A stretch of DNA of 64,000 bases from Metopolophium dirhodum (GCF_019925205.1 NC_083566.1:33356001-33420000); one strand, 5' to 3'. Shown: positions 52,215 to 64,000, counted from the first letter of the stretch. Notes: generated from the sequence alone by a model not told the origin. Numbers and translations are program-made.

Positions 52215-53060
52215 TCCGTGTATAAATCGGCACCACGTTTTTCCAACGTATTTTTCTTCAAGTTTTCATCACTTGTGGTTGTATTTAGTGACTTACGCGT
52301 GGAATAATTCACTTACAACATTGTGTCTAAAAAAAATTAGTGCTATTCGGGGGCTTAGGAATAGGCGGAAATCGGGCGCTTGATGGAGGGGCTTAGCCTC
52401 CCGATCACATTTATGTTAAAAAATGTTAGCCCTCCCCTGAAATTTTAAAAGGATTTCCGTCTATGGGCGCATGCTGATGTCTGCAGTTCCTATTGGAAAC
52501 TTGCATGCGCTGCAACGATGCACGAATAAACTGTTTTTTTTCTTGGTTGCGTTGCAGGAGATAGGGACTGAAACGCATTTGTATCGTTTTCCCGAAGTGT
52601 ATAAACGGTGAGAAGTGTAAAATGTTCAAACCTCATCCAACGACTTGTACTGAAAAGTTGTAACTGTCGGGTTCGCATTTTTCACCGAGGACATCAAAGA
52701 TATATTGCTGGCACGTTTTCCCAACGTATTTCCCTTCGAGTTTTCATCGCTCATAACACCACTGTGGTTGTAGTTAGGTACCTACGCGCGAAATATTTCA
52801 CTTACAATACAGTATGTCCAACAAATAGAGCTATTCAGCTGGGAGTATAGGCCGGGATCAGTTGCTACTTGCTACTGCTGCATGTAGTGCTAAACGATAC
52901 TCGAAGAAACTGTACTTTTCTTTGGTTGCATTGACCTGTCGGGGACTGACACCTACGTATTTTTAAATTTTCCCAGAATGTAGTGACGGATAAAAGTATG
53001 AAATGTCTAAACCTCCAATGACTCCCGCCGAAAATTTGTAATTGTTGGGTTCGCCTAATG
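52215..53060 (+). repeat. Tandem duplication, about 0.38-0.48 kb spacing
   Basis: Copy A (52215-52675) and copy B (52700-53060) share CCAACGTATTT, GAGTTTTCATC, TGTGGTTGTA, TTCACTTACAA, TTGGTTGCRTTG and TGTCGGGTTCGC-like words. Spacing drops from 478 to about 379 across an insertion in copy A. Confidence 0.75.
52359..52468. mobile_element. Short inverted-repeat insertion in duplication copy A
   Basis: Ends ATAGGCGGAAATC and (inverted) ATAGACGGAAATC. It is rich in GGGGCTTAGCC/GTTAGCCCTCC and absent from copy B. Limits are approximate. Confidence 0.55.
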
Positions 53061-53064
53061 CCTA

Positions 53065-55890
53065 ATGGTGCCTGATATTAGGTTATATGTTATATTATTA
53101 CTAGGGCTGGGAATGTAATACTCAAAATTAGATCCTTATATGCCCTACAGACTCAAAATAATGCACATGGAAAATTCACTTAAATATTTATAGCAGTAAT
53201 GTATTATAACTAAATAAGGTATAAAGTATATTATATTATGCAATACTAGCAATAAAAAAAATTAATAATTACAAACATCACTACCTATAGGTTTACTAAG
53301 ACCTACTGTCAAAATGCATTAAACTATAAAATAAAAGTACATACAAGTAAAAAAATTTAACCATAATATACTGTTTATGACAATATTTGTATTATACCAT
53401 AAGTGGACTTTTTTTCGCAGTGTTTTCACTATGTAATGCCATTACAATCATATACATCAAAATACATTTCATATTGTACACTGCAGATGGAAAAATTTTA
53501 AAATGTTGTTAACCATCTTTTAATATGCCCATGATGGTAACTACCAACTTGTTATCACATTAATATTTCTAGACATTTATACACAAAACACAATCAACAA
53601 GGTTTAATAATTGATTAAAAAATCAATAAGTAATTGTTTTCACTAATCTTTTTGCGTGGTACATATATAGACTGACTGAAGCTATCGTCAGCGTCCGCGG
53701 TAACACGCCCGACAACCGTTTCCGGCCGCAATAAAATAATAATGAAACGGGGCATAAATTGTTTTCAAAAAATATCTAAAATAATATTTATTTATATTTT
53801 CGTCGGAAATCGGACAGATGATTTTTCCCATAATATTATAACCTTTTGAGGGAAACGGAAACGATGGCGATATAACGGGCGAGGGTCACTTTGGCAAAAA
53901 ACTAACCCCCCCCCGCAAGGGTTGGGGTGGATTTACGTGCGCGGACTTAACGCTACCATAGACCTGCCAGCTGTAGGTACCTGTATCATACTGCGGCAGG
54001 TATATATGGTGAGTCAACCGCGGTTATGCGTGAAGCAGAGGTCAACAGCCGAGTCCCGGTGAATCGGTGCTAGTCGCACATGCTATAATAATATATACAT
54101 ATAATATAGTATATTATATTATATATATATACACACTGCGATGCTGCAGCGCACTAACGACGAATACTTCCGGTCGTTTAAGTACCATTGTGATTAACCC
54201 GTTTGAGGCTAAAAGGCTGCAGCAGTAACTGTAACAGTGAGATAGATACAACTACCGGCTACGGGTGCGTGTTATCCGTATATTATATTATAATATAGGT
54301 GCGTAGTATAGTATTTTACAGGACCCGTTCGTCCTATGTCATTATTCTCGGACGTCAGTAGTCGTACATTAAAATTCCAACATTTCTAGACTTGTTTCCG
54401 AACGTATTCAATACAATAATGAATATTAAATATTATATTTAGATAAACGGGGACGAAAAGTAGTTAATATATTATACTTAATTCTTGTATGTCATCCCCT
54501 TAATATTATATTGCCCAATGTCTATTGAATATTGACGGCCTTTCAATACAGACTTATTAGACGACTATAGGCAAATCTCGACTTATACACCATATTATAT
54601 TTTTTTCTCATTTTTAATAAAACTGTATTCCATTTGCCTCTTTCCAAAAAAAAATTTAACACTTCCGAGACAGCTGCGCCCGACTCGGCCCGACTTACAT
54701 AAATCAAAATTTAAAAATGTCCAAATTTAATATTTTCATTACTGCTCAACGTTCGTCGTTTTATATCGTATTATGCTACTTTAGACCTTGGTATCACGTA
54801 CCTTAAATGTGTGAAGTTAACCCGTTATTTAACTGGCGCACGCGAATTGTGAACCAATAGTCAGGTAAACTTATGCACCTACCCCTGTGAATGAATTGCA
54901 TCCGGGACGCAATTCGTGTGACTATTGCACCTACAGTTAATATTTATAAGTGGTTCATTAACAAATACTTCCAAACATAATTTACATTAGCCTTACGCAA
55001 TTTGTAATTTAATGTATTTTCGAAATTAAACATACAATACGCTGAACACATAAAAATATCATACAAATTATATAGTTGCATACGACAGTAACATACCAGT
55101 AGTAACAGTAAATCACAATTTATAAAACAATACATTTTAAACCGCGTATATAAATATATAATTATTATAAATTAATTAAAAATAGAAACCACTAAATAAA
55201 AATAAGTTTAATAATCGATGTCTGGTCGCAATTCGTGTTACCTTTGTTTTTTTTTTCGATAAGAGTGGGACGCAATAATTCGTGTACACCGTTTTAAACG
55301 AAATATTTAAACGCCCAGTATATGCTTTTCGGTTCTTAAATTGTAATCCTCAAAATACACCGAAACGATGATAAATGAACTACTATTCATTCGCCGGAAC
55401 GAACTGCAAACCGAGACTGCTGCTGCTGCTGCTGCTGCAGTGTACCAGCGTACGTAATGTATTATTTTACCTTTGATACAACAACTATATAACGCGCATT
55501 CAACTCACTCTATTCACCGAGGGATGTGGGGGGGGGGGGGGGGTGTGAGATAGAGGCGCCAGCCATACGCGAATTCCGACGCTGACATTTCAGAACATTA
55601 CACTTTGTGTACGCGCCTTCGATTCCGAAAAGTGATATTTAATACGTAGGTACCGGAATTCTCTACGCGCTCTTTATCTTTGTTCCGTTTTATTCGGTTG
55701 CCGGATAAATTGTTTCCATTTTCGCGCAAGCACGGAGCACATATAATATCGCGTACGGACTTGCCGTGTCAAAAAAACTATTGTTGATTAACTTACACAC
55801 AATCGAACCGTCGGAGAGCTATTGTACTGCGCGTTACAATGGTCGTGTAGGATAGGTATCATATAGCAGGTACCCGTAAATATATATACA
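53065..55890. other. Non-coding stretch with GC-rich patches and (CTG)7
   Basis: CpG-rich patches lie at 53690-54260 and from 55380 onward. (CTG)7 lies at 55417-55437 and a G-run at about 55527-55542. These may be first exons; no open frame has a recognisable domain. Confidence 0.4.
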
Positions 55891-55899
55891 TGTATACGT

Positions 55900-56710
55900 A
55901 AATACGTAATATATTATTATATTATGGCCAACGGGAACGCGCCGCGATAGTCGTACTGCGGTGTATAGTAATATATTATATAAACTCCCTTTCACAGTGT
56001 TTACATATTTACGTGGGAGAGGGCCCCCTTTGGCCCCATATATGCCTATCTAAACGTCTGTAGCTAATATATAAATTAATATATTCTGTAGCCTACTCCA
56101 CCCCCCCCCCACTTAAATGTGTCTGGAAAATTAGCTGGACCACCTCCGTGAAAAATTTCTAAACTCGCCACTGCCGTTTTGTTTTACTTTTTCTCGCCCA
56201 TCGGTATTTGCAACTGACGCGAAACCTAAATCTGCGCTTTTATTGTGGTTCAACCTATATACAGCCGTTCCAGAAGCACGTATTCCGGGAACCGAAGTTA
56301 TATTCGTATAATAGTTCGTACGTTATAGATAACTTAAAAAGAGTTGGTAACGTATTTCTTATATAGTGACTTGTACATAGGGGCGGTGATCCATTCAAGT
56401 GTCTACGCTCATTATCGATCTAAGAACAATGTTAGTGACCGAGGCCAACCACCGAGCCACATCAAGGCCCGTAATATATTATTATATTATAGGTTAATAC
56501 GTGCACGGACCACGAATACGGGGCGATAGTAGGCGCCGTGCTATGATAATAATAGTACATATATAAATTTTCCCTTTTAAAACAGTTTTGTTTTACTTAT
56601 CATCGCTTATTTGCGTTCGTCGAGAAACCAAAGTCTGCGCTTTTATCGCGGTATAAGCTGTCGATGCACGTTTTCCGGGAACCGATAATATTCTATATTA
56701 TATTATATTT
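55900..56710 (+). repeat. Tandem duplication in a GC-richer region
   Basis: Copy A (55904-55997 plus 56174-56300) and copy B (56468-56700) share CGTAATATATTATTATATTA, GTTTTGTTTTACTT, TCTGCGCTTTTAT and CCGGGAACCGA. Copy A is split by the MITE at 55995-56173. Confidence 0.75.
55995..56173. mobile_element. hAT-like MITE, CAGTRGCG family (179 bp)
   Basis: It starts CAGTGTTTAC and ends CTCGCCACTG, with G/C-rich tracts near each end as in the 51664 copy. It sits exactly where copy B of the duplication is continuous, which supports insertion. Flanks CCCTTTCA/CCGTTTTG match at 5 of 8. Confidence 0.6.
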
Positions 56711-56714
56711 TGTG

Positions 56715-57460
56715 TTATAGTAACGTTTTGTCGTCGGCCCGTCTTTATATATCCGTATTATCAATTCGTACAGTGTATACGCCGTAGGCGACCGCTCTTA
56801 TAAAAAGAGTTGTGACGATGTATAATATTTTACGGACGCATTTACGCGCACACGCCAGACGGCCTTGTCGTGATATTATAATGTTATTATACGATAAAAA
56901 CCATAATAATATAGCCTCCTAAAAACACATACCTGCCTATGATTACGCTGTACACCTATATATATATATATATTTCGCAGTTCTTTCGGCCGTCGCGTCG
57001 GCATGATATTCGACGAATGGTTCGGTCGTAAAAAAAAATATGCAGTCTGCTGCAGCTGTATCGTTTTAAGCGTGCTCAGCTCGAGCGATTCGCGTGTTAC
57101 GCACGGCTGAATAATAATATACGCTACTCCACAGGGTTATGACGCTATCGAATTCGAGCGGATTTACAACAACGGCGTCGGAGACGATTATATTATATTG
57201 TTATGTGTCCCCGGACTCGAGACGGTGAACGGTGGTAGTCGGGTTATGACGCGAGAATGCCAATGGTTGAAACCGTGAAAAAATAACAGCAAAAGTCAAA
57301 ATCGCGAACGTAAAAATGGTGAAAACAATAATTGGGGCTGGTGAAAAGTAGAAAATTCTTCTCGTAAATATTAATGTTATGTAATAGTGATATATTTATT
57401 GCGAGAAAATGGCCTGTGTAGACCTGCATACACCGTGTACTGGCTGTTACCCATTGGCTC
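56715..57460. promoter_or_regulatory. CpG-rich region, candidate promoter
   Basis: CG-rich words are dense at 56990-57250, after a (TA)n tract at about 56960-56972. It could be a first exon; no open frame is convincing. Confidence 0.25.
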
Positions 57461-57504
57461 GATGAGTCAGTTTTTTTTTTTAGCCACGGCTCGGTTGATT
57501 TTTT

Positions 57505-57542
57505 GGGGGGGGGGGGGGGGGGGGGGTGGTGGTGGTGGTGGT
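57505..57542. repeat. G22 tract followed by (TGG)n
   Basis: Twenty-two consecutive G then about five TGG units. Strong G-quadruplex potential on the plus strand. Length may be affected by sequencing error. Confidence 0.9.
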
Positions 57543-57549
57543 AGCTTTG

Positions 57550-59100
57550 TAGAATGACGTATTCCTCTTCTAAACTATGAATTTGAGATTTGAGACATCA
57601 ACAAATTTTGGAATACTGGCTGGGAGGATAGATGAAATATATTTGGCTCCTCAAAACTGTTGACTACGCCACTGCTTTTGCCTTCACCTAAGTAGAATAA
57701 TCACGATATCAAGTAATTTTGTACTCGAACGCAGATCGCGTAATAAATATAAGCGGTTGAGCCATTACCTGAACCGTAGACGTCCATAGTCTGGCTCGTA
57801 TATAATCAGTGTTGTACGCACTTATACCTGTCATATCCAAGTGACTATTATATATACAGGGTGTAACAGAATATCAGAAAAATTGATACTAGGGGAAGGC
57901 GGGGCAGGAGTTAAGAACCGTACTATTAACTTCTAACCATTGTAGAACTTACAAAATTTTAAGAATTTGAAATTGGATTGAATAACTATATTACAAAATA
58001 TATTGTCAGCTTCGATAATATGTAAGCATTTTTAAATAATCTTAACGTAAATTTAAAAAAAAAAAGCCAAATTTTGAAAGTACTTAAATATACGATTTTT
58101 CCCCATAGGTGGGGTAAACCCGTATTAGTATTGGGGCAAAACCGTATAGATGGTTTTTAAAACTAAAATAGTAGTAATGGGTGGAAATAGTCTACCAAAA
58201 CGAATTGCAACAAAGCTCAAATAACTCAATAACTACTCGTTGAAATTTCGATTTGTATCTCTATTTAACAATAATTGACGGGGGAAAAGTTGACATCGCC
58301 ACTGGACACTCATTTTAAATGGTATGCAAAATCCAAGTACTGTTAATTTATCATACATATTGGAGAAGCTTTATAGGTCATAACTTATGAGTTATGACTC
58401 ATAACCATAGGATCCTTCATAAATTTGGTATGCTAATAATCCGATATTATGTTTATGGCGTGAATATAATTTATTTGGACAGCTTTTAAAAGTCTCCAAA
58501 ATTTTCATCTGGGTCCCCGAAGTTCAAGATCCAGCACTGAGTCTGTAGCTGCTATTTGATGTTTCTTTTTTTTTATTCAAACAATAAAATATAATATTAT
58601 TGCGTATTTCAAACAATAGTATTATATCACAATATTTTTAAAATGTGAACTGTACGAAAAACGGGCGTACCTACATGTTATACCACTGAACTAAATGCAT
58701 GGAATATTGGAATGCGTAGTATGCATAATTCTCATGTACCTATCTAAAATGTGCCCATACGGGACGAGCCACCATAATATGCATTCTGATTTGATTTTTA
58801 ACATTAATATTATGATGATAATACCTAACAATAATATTGTTGATTGAAAATTGTTTCCATATAGCTAACGTCATAACACTTCGTCATGTTTCCCATGACT
58901 CGAAATGCATATTATAGCGACTTCCTATCAGGAAATTTTGATTAATACACGCATTCCATGTACCTAATTAGTTCAGTGACATTAATATACCCGTACATAA
59001 GTATAATGATAAGTGAATTGAGAATTCCGTTGAACGAAAACTTCGTTTGTTTTATTACGAGCCTGTTACGGGGTTTATTTTCATGAAACGTCATCGTTTT
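57550..59100. other. Non-coding stretch with stray transposon ends
   Basis: ACTACGCCACTG at 57662-57673 and CATCGCCACTG near 58293 look like right ends of the CAGTRGCG family. TACAGGGTGTAACAG at 57855 resembles a TA-target end. A GTCATAAC/GTTATGAC mini-palindrome lies at 58378-58398. No gene. Confidence 0.45.
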
Positions 59101-59114
59101 CCAAAACGTAACTG

Positions 59115-59132
59115 CAGCAGCAGCAGCAGCAG
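59115..59132. repeat. (CAG)6 microsatellite
   Basis: Six CAG units. Confidence 0.95.
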
Positions 59133-59193
59133 GTTTCAATTTATGTCAATTACATTTTCGGTGAAATCTTGAACACCATCATAATATTGATAT

Positions 59194-59194
59194 G

Positions 59195-59229
<35 letters not shown>

Positions 59230-59352
59230 AGATATGACATAAAGACAAAATGAATGGTTTTCCTGAAAAATTTAATTGAGATATTCCCATCATTTTTCTC
59301 TCGTTCCCACCAAACATTAATTTATATAATTATATATATATATATGTGTGGA

Positions 59353-59426
<74 letters not shown>
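59194..59426. repeat. (TA)n and (TG)34 microsatellites
   Basis: TA repeats at 59194-59219 and again about 59331-59344, then an uninterrupted TG run at 59359-59426. Confidence 0.95.
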
Positions 59427-59429
<3 letters not shown>

Positions 59430-59430
<1 letters not shown>

Positions 59431-61135
59431 ATTAAGCGAACTTCTTAAAATCGAATTTATCGCAATTGTAGAGCTTCGTTTTCTGTTTTCAAATTGGTGA
59501 GTACGTCTCCTCCACCACCGAATCGCCGTGGCGCCGTGCTCTCTGCTTTGACTCGATCATCAACGAGTCTAATGTAAAAATAATAACAGAACACGTAGGT
59601 CCCTATATTATATAAACAATCACGTGACAAATACGTGAATCCTGTTTTGGATTGCTAAGAAAATAAAACGCTTGTTAGTGATATGTGTGCTATGAAGACA
59701 AAAAAAAAAATACAAACGTATATTATGAGCTTTAAGTGCAAATAATATAATTATTATAATATTATTAAAGCTCGACGCCGTGAAACTCTAGACGTAGGTA
59801 TACCAACCTCTATTATTTTGTTATTCCAGTTATACCTTATTCATTAGTTGTAGAAATGTAACGTGTTTATGACTTTTACATATTTTATCTAGTTAGTCGT
59901 TCGTAAATTGTAGACCGAATTATAAATCCGTTTGATGTGACGTAAAAGCAGTTGTATTCAATTTAACTTTGTACATCTTCGTATTTTTAAGCTATGGATG
60001 AATGATATAATATCATTGTTTAAGAAAAACGATTCTGACTGTTTGCCAGTCTGGATTTTTTATGTTGTTATTATTTGTTATAGCCCGTGATATTATAATA
60101 TACAATTTTTTATTCGTTGCTAATGGTGATAAACAAAGCGTTAGAAATTAAAATCCCATTTTTAGTGGTTTTTCGTAATTTGACGGTAGTTTTTCCCGTG
60201 GCATTAAATAACTATTGAAAAAAATCGAAAAATGACCTCTCTAAAGTACCATATATACTATGCATACTACCTTCCTTCTTGATCTAATTTTCTTAAATAT
60301 AAGGTACTATATGTTGAAATCAAAGCACTCCTTCTGGTAGAAATTTTATATACAGGATAAAAAAATATAAAAATAAACACCATTGTAAAACCACTAGCTT
60401 CCCCTCGCTCTGCTCACAATCCAAAAATAAGAAACAAGAAAAGGAAAAATCTAAATAAGAAATACACTCAAGAGAGATGAATGTTTTTAGTATTATATTT
60501 GTGTGATATTTTTGATTTAAATCAAACATTCATTTTTTTAAATATATTTTTGATGGTATTGATGTATTTAACTCTTTTTTTTTCAAATTAAATAAAAAAA
60601 TTTAACGTCATTCATTTCTTGTCATTTATTATTATTATTGTCTTTATTTATGTAATTAAATGCATTTTTTCAAGATTTTTAAGTATCATCAAGTTTCGGG
60701 TCCTACTCATAATAAAATATAGTTTGATGACTATCAAATCGATCTACGGTGTGTATAATATTACCTCGCAGTGTGTATGGGTTAGGTCAGGTTAGGGCAT
60801 ATCCATTAAAAATTATATTTTTACCTTGCACTCGCCGAACGGTAATAAAAATGTAAACAAATAACACAACCACCCATGACGATTATTTTGGAAGGGGCGA
60901 CTTTGCTGATGGTTAGTCACGTGTTTCGCGGTTTTAGGTATATATACCTACCACTCGCGTGTAAGTATAATCCGCCGCGAGGCATTAGTCACGTAGCAAG
61001 GGCGATAAATTTCAGCGAAAGGACAGCAAATTTTATTTTGGTTTAATATTTTTTCATCCCGAACGAATAGATCCCAATTATTGGTTTTTCTTCTTCGACG
61101 GGGTGATGAAACTTTGACTGCCTGCGTATGTATTA

Positions 61136-61170
<35 letters not shown>

Positions 61171-61920
61171 CATTATAATATATACACGAAACTTAAGCTT
61201 TAGACGCAAAAAGGGATAATCCGCTTCCGGTCGTATATTTTTATATTTTTTTATATAACATATTATATTAAACGACGACCGCTGCATGTACAGTAAAATA
61301 GCGTTGAGTATAGGACGATAATATAATATACCTAAATAGTAATAAATACACCACTTCGTGTGCGTGTGTTTGTGTGGGTGAGTGTGTGGGCGCGTGATGT
61401 GCGTGTGCGAGAAATTTGTGTAAAATTGTATGATATTGCTGTTGTCTGGTTCCATTGTAGGGATTCTATCTTACAAGCGTACAACATTCCGCGCGTCATA
61501 TTAAATTTACATTCAACAGAACCATTTTGTGTCGTCAGTATTTTGATGTTAGAGTGAATAATTCACCTATTATACAACTTAAAGATAAGATACTAAGGTA
61601 GTAAGAACATTATTTTGATTTGTTTTTTACGAAATTTTAATTTCCGAACGAGTTTCGCGCATCATATCTATATTGTAAAATATTTTACTCGCTTAAAAAT
61701 GTAAATAACGTTAAAGACTAATGTATTATCACAGGTAGTGTTCTCATACCATTATAAGTTTGACAATATTGCTAAAATGCTAAAGATAAAATCGTAAAGG
61801 TCAATGTAAAATTGTATATATTGTATAGTCAACCTAAACTTTATAATATTATGGCAAAATTTATATCAGTTTTGCTCGAACATTGGAAACGTGGAGTCGT
61901 GAACTCGTTATAGTGTTGTA
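59430..61920. other. Non-coding stretch
   Basis: No gene recognised. A (TA)n tract lies at 61138-61168. Confidence 0.4.
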
Positions 61921-61927
61921 GTCTGTC

Positions 61928-62003
61928 CAGAATAAGAGCACACCTGCAGATTTACGTGGCAAAACCTTTTTTTACCGTGGTTGCCTGGTGTCGTCTTATT
62001 CTG
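61928..62003. repeat. 76-bp inverted-repeat mini-element
   Basis: CAGAATAAGA at the left and its reverse complement at the right. The match continues imperfectly inward (CAGAATAAGAGCACACC against CAGAATAAGACGACACC). It could be a very short transposon relic. Confidence 0.6.
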
Positions 62004-62009
62004 AATAGA

Positions 62010-62885
62010 ATATATAGACGTATAGCATTAGTTATTACTTATTACGTATAGTGTACTATATGAATGTGGATCTTAAAGATGAAAACATTTTTACTACAAA
62101 ACGAAACTAACAATGCATTGATTCGATTGCAGGATATTAAAAATGGTCGCCCTAACATATTACGATGTTTTAAATTCACTCGCCCAAAACGCATCACGCT
62201 AAATTGCCCAAACACAATGAAATTTTTACAAACTCTCCCAAACGCAAACCGCCTCGAAATTAGGTCTTTTGAACGCAAATTGTCATTATGTTAGGTTATG
62301 TTAGACGGTGAAATCGTGGGGGTATGGCGTCGTTTTCGGTCCTAACCCTTTGGGGGGTACCCATAAAAAAGTAAACGCTTTCGTGTGAATGGCAACGTGT
62401 ATCGTTCGTTGATTCTATATTTAATATTTACCATGTACAATGTTTTCACCTCTTCACTGTGTATTTTTAAATTTAATAATAAAGAATATATTATATTATT
62501 ATGTATATAATAACACAGTCAATTGTACCGTCTGTTCAATATTTAATATTACTCAGTACCCAAGCTGATTAATTTTTTTTTTTTGTTTTCCCGGTTAAGC
62601 TTTTATATGCATTTTATATTGGTTATATTGAATTTTTTGCTGCCTTTCTACGGCGATGTCACTGACTCATTGCGTCCTTTATAAAAATATTTAATAACGT
62701 TTAAAGTCCATTGAGTTTTTATGTCGTCTCGTTTCCAAATTAACTTCCCAATTTTAAAGACGCGTTTGTTCTAATAAACGTTTATTGTATTACCTATACC
62801 TAAGGCTAAAAGTAAATTAATAAATTAAATTAAATATTAAATAAAATATTCTATAATACTATCAAAGTTTTGTTGATTTTTTTCC
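62010..62885. other. Non-coding stretch, probably intron
   Basis: AT-rich and without a gene. It ends in a pyrimidine tract and CAG at 62887-62889, a good splice acceptor for the exon that follows. Confidence 0.5.
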
Positions 62886-62964
62886 GCAGACTCGGGATCC
62901 AGTGGCATTTGAGGCAGATAAGGCAGAGATCGCGGACATGATCGGCGGTGACCGCTGAACGGCG

Positions 62965-63373
62965 ATGAACGACGACGACGACGGCGGCGGCGGCGGTCTC
63001 GGCGGCAGTGCAGACGGACGGCGTTCGGCCCGGCACCACGGCAAGCACCACAAAATGGCACCGCCCAACAGATGGCCGGCCACGGGCGGGTCGGTGGCCG
63101 ACGTCGTTCGCCCCGGCCGCGTCCGTCGCGGGCCGGCATCACCACCGGCACGACGCGTTGGTCGCTGCGTCCGGCGGCAACGACACTGCATCCCGGTCAC
63201 CGCAGCCGCCGCCACCGCATGTGCTGCAGCACGCCGCGCCGGACAGCATGTGCTACACGACCAACGAAGTGCTCGTCATCATCGCCGTCACGTGTTTCCT
63301 GAACTTCGCGTTCATATTGCTTATCATGACGTGCGTGCACTGCTTCACGGACCCGTCGCATCACAAGAAGTAA
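62965..63373 (+). CDS. Putative small single-pass membrane protein (N-terminus unresolved)
   Basis: I do not recognise this gene. One frame ends with CYTTNEVLVIIAVTCFLNFA, then FILLIMTCVHCF and a basic PSHHKK tail, a clear membrane segment of about 25 residues followed by the stop at 63373. That frame is open back to 62969, but its only ATG is at 63248 (41 residues). A second frame starts at the ATG at 62965 with an Asp/Gly-rich MNDDDDGGGGG and stays open to 63402 without the membrane segment. Either translation starts at 63248, or a small intron or sequence error joins the two frames. A short open frame ending at a TGA at 62956-62958 precedes them. Confidence is in the membrane segment, not the start. 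Confidence 0.45.
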
Positions 63374-63431
63374 CGTGCAACAACTGTATAGATAATAGAT
63401 ATTAGAACCCGAGTTGCTCTGAAAACCATCA

Positions 63432-63437
63432 AATAAA
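63432..63437 (+). terminator. Poly(A) signal
   Basis: AATAAA about 60 bases after the stop codon at 63373. Confidence 0.6.
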
Positions 63438-63444
63438 ATATGCG

Positions 63445-64000
63445 TTTGAAAACAGCATAAAATGCATTTCACCGCAATGATGCCATTAAAAATTGACATA
63501 ATAAATTATTATAAAAATAAAATATAGTAAAATATTATGAAATATTTTGAAAAAATTAAAAACTGAAATTTTGAAAAATGTTTATGTGACGTGGCGACGT
63601 ATCATAAATACACAATTTGTATGGAAAACCCCATCAAACATCAAGAAAAACAAATTAATAAAATATTATCTTTAGAAATTTAAAGTAGTAAATCGTTTAT
63701 GTAGAAATATGCATTAAAACTAACAAAATTACAAATGCTAAAAAATGCTAAAAAATGCTCGAAAAATGAAAAACATAAATAATGCAAAATATAAGTTTCA
63801 CTTATACCTGTACTACCTATAGGTATCTGTTTTCATGAAACAAATTATGTATTTGCAGGAAAGCATTATCTAACATCACCCAAAACAGATGCACCTTGCA
63901 TTGAAATCCGGGCCCTAATAATAGTTAATAATTAATAATTAGAGCTGTGAATTTAATGCATTAAAAAATCACCATAAAAATGCACTTGAAATATCAAAAT
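63445..64000. other. AT-rich flank with AAATGCTAA repeats and a possible transposon end
   Basis: Three AAATGCTMRA-like units at about 63733-63758. AGAGCTGTGAATTTAATGCA near 63940, running to the window edge, resembles an hAT-like end and is cut off. No gene. Confidence 0.4.

Larger units (their letters stand above)
62890..63440 (+). other. GC-rich terminal exon
   Basis: Composition changes abruptly to GC-rich right after TTTTTTTCCGCAG, stays so to the stop at 63371-63373, and ends with AATAAA at 63432. This is the expected layout of a last exon. Starts of the same gene may lie in one of the upstream CpG-rich patches. Confidence 0.6.

Noticed and set aside
53100..53160. GGGCTGGGAATGTAATAC, possible hAT end
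   Set aside because: Resembles the end near 63940, but neither has a clear partner in the window.
59254..59448. Open frame ending in a Cys-Val repeat
   Set aside because: It is the translation of the (TG)34 microsatellite.
60780..60800. GGTTAGG-type words, insect telomere-like
   Set aside because: Only two to three scattered units, not a TTAGG array.

Overview
This is a nuclear, AT-rich (well over 65% by eye) animal window, almost certainly from an aphid or close hemipteran. Three things point there: the genes are split by short GT-AG introns; short palindromic TAGGTACCTA-like words recur constantly between genes; and the transposon mix (Merlin, hAT, TACAGGGTG and TTAA MITEs, Jockey-like LINE 3' ends, CAGTGGCGTA ends) resembles what I know of aphid genomes. 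The species call is inference. There are no bacterial operons, no CRISPR arrays, and I recognise no tRNA or rRNA.

One gene is fully readable: a ten-exon kelch-like (BTB-BACK-six Kelch) gene on the minus strand at 6144-8795. Its exons join in frame to 586 residues. A decayed copy of its last two exons plus 3' flank lies at about 16.7-17.6 kb. At the right edge a GC-rich exon at 62890-63440 encodes a short single-pass membrane protein, but its N-terminal reading frame is unresolved. Several CpG-rich patches (about 9.96-10.33, 36.2-36.5, 41.2-41.6, 44.6-45.3, 53.7-54.3 and 55.4-57.2 kb) look like promoters or first exons of genes whose other exons I cannot see.

The rest is mobile and repetitive DNA. 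The clearest element is a complete Merlin (IS1016/ISXO2-type) DNA transposon at 21811-25237 with 27-bp terminal inverted repeats. Its transposase is broken, and an hAT deletion derivative (22262-23126, perfect 8-bp target duplication) has inserted into it. There are also three full Tc1/mariner-like MITEs with TA targets, one TTAA-target MITE, a 175-bp CAGTRGCG-ended MITE family, two LINE reverse-transcriptase tail fragments, a Helitron-like tail and two strong long hairpins.

A recurring theme is local tandem duplication. Six places (3.0-4.3, 34.4-35.6, 39.0-39.7, 47.8-48.7, 52.2-53.1 and 55.9-56.7 kb) hold two diverged direct copies about 400-700 bp apart. In three of them one copy is interrupted by a small transposon absent from the other. 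Nothing seen proves a wholly new biological system. The best candidates for follow-up are the near-perfect 60-bp-arm hairpin at 49879-50056, the layered inverted-repeat structure of the Merlin element, and the GC-rich terminal exon.
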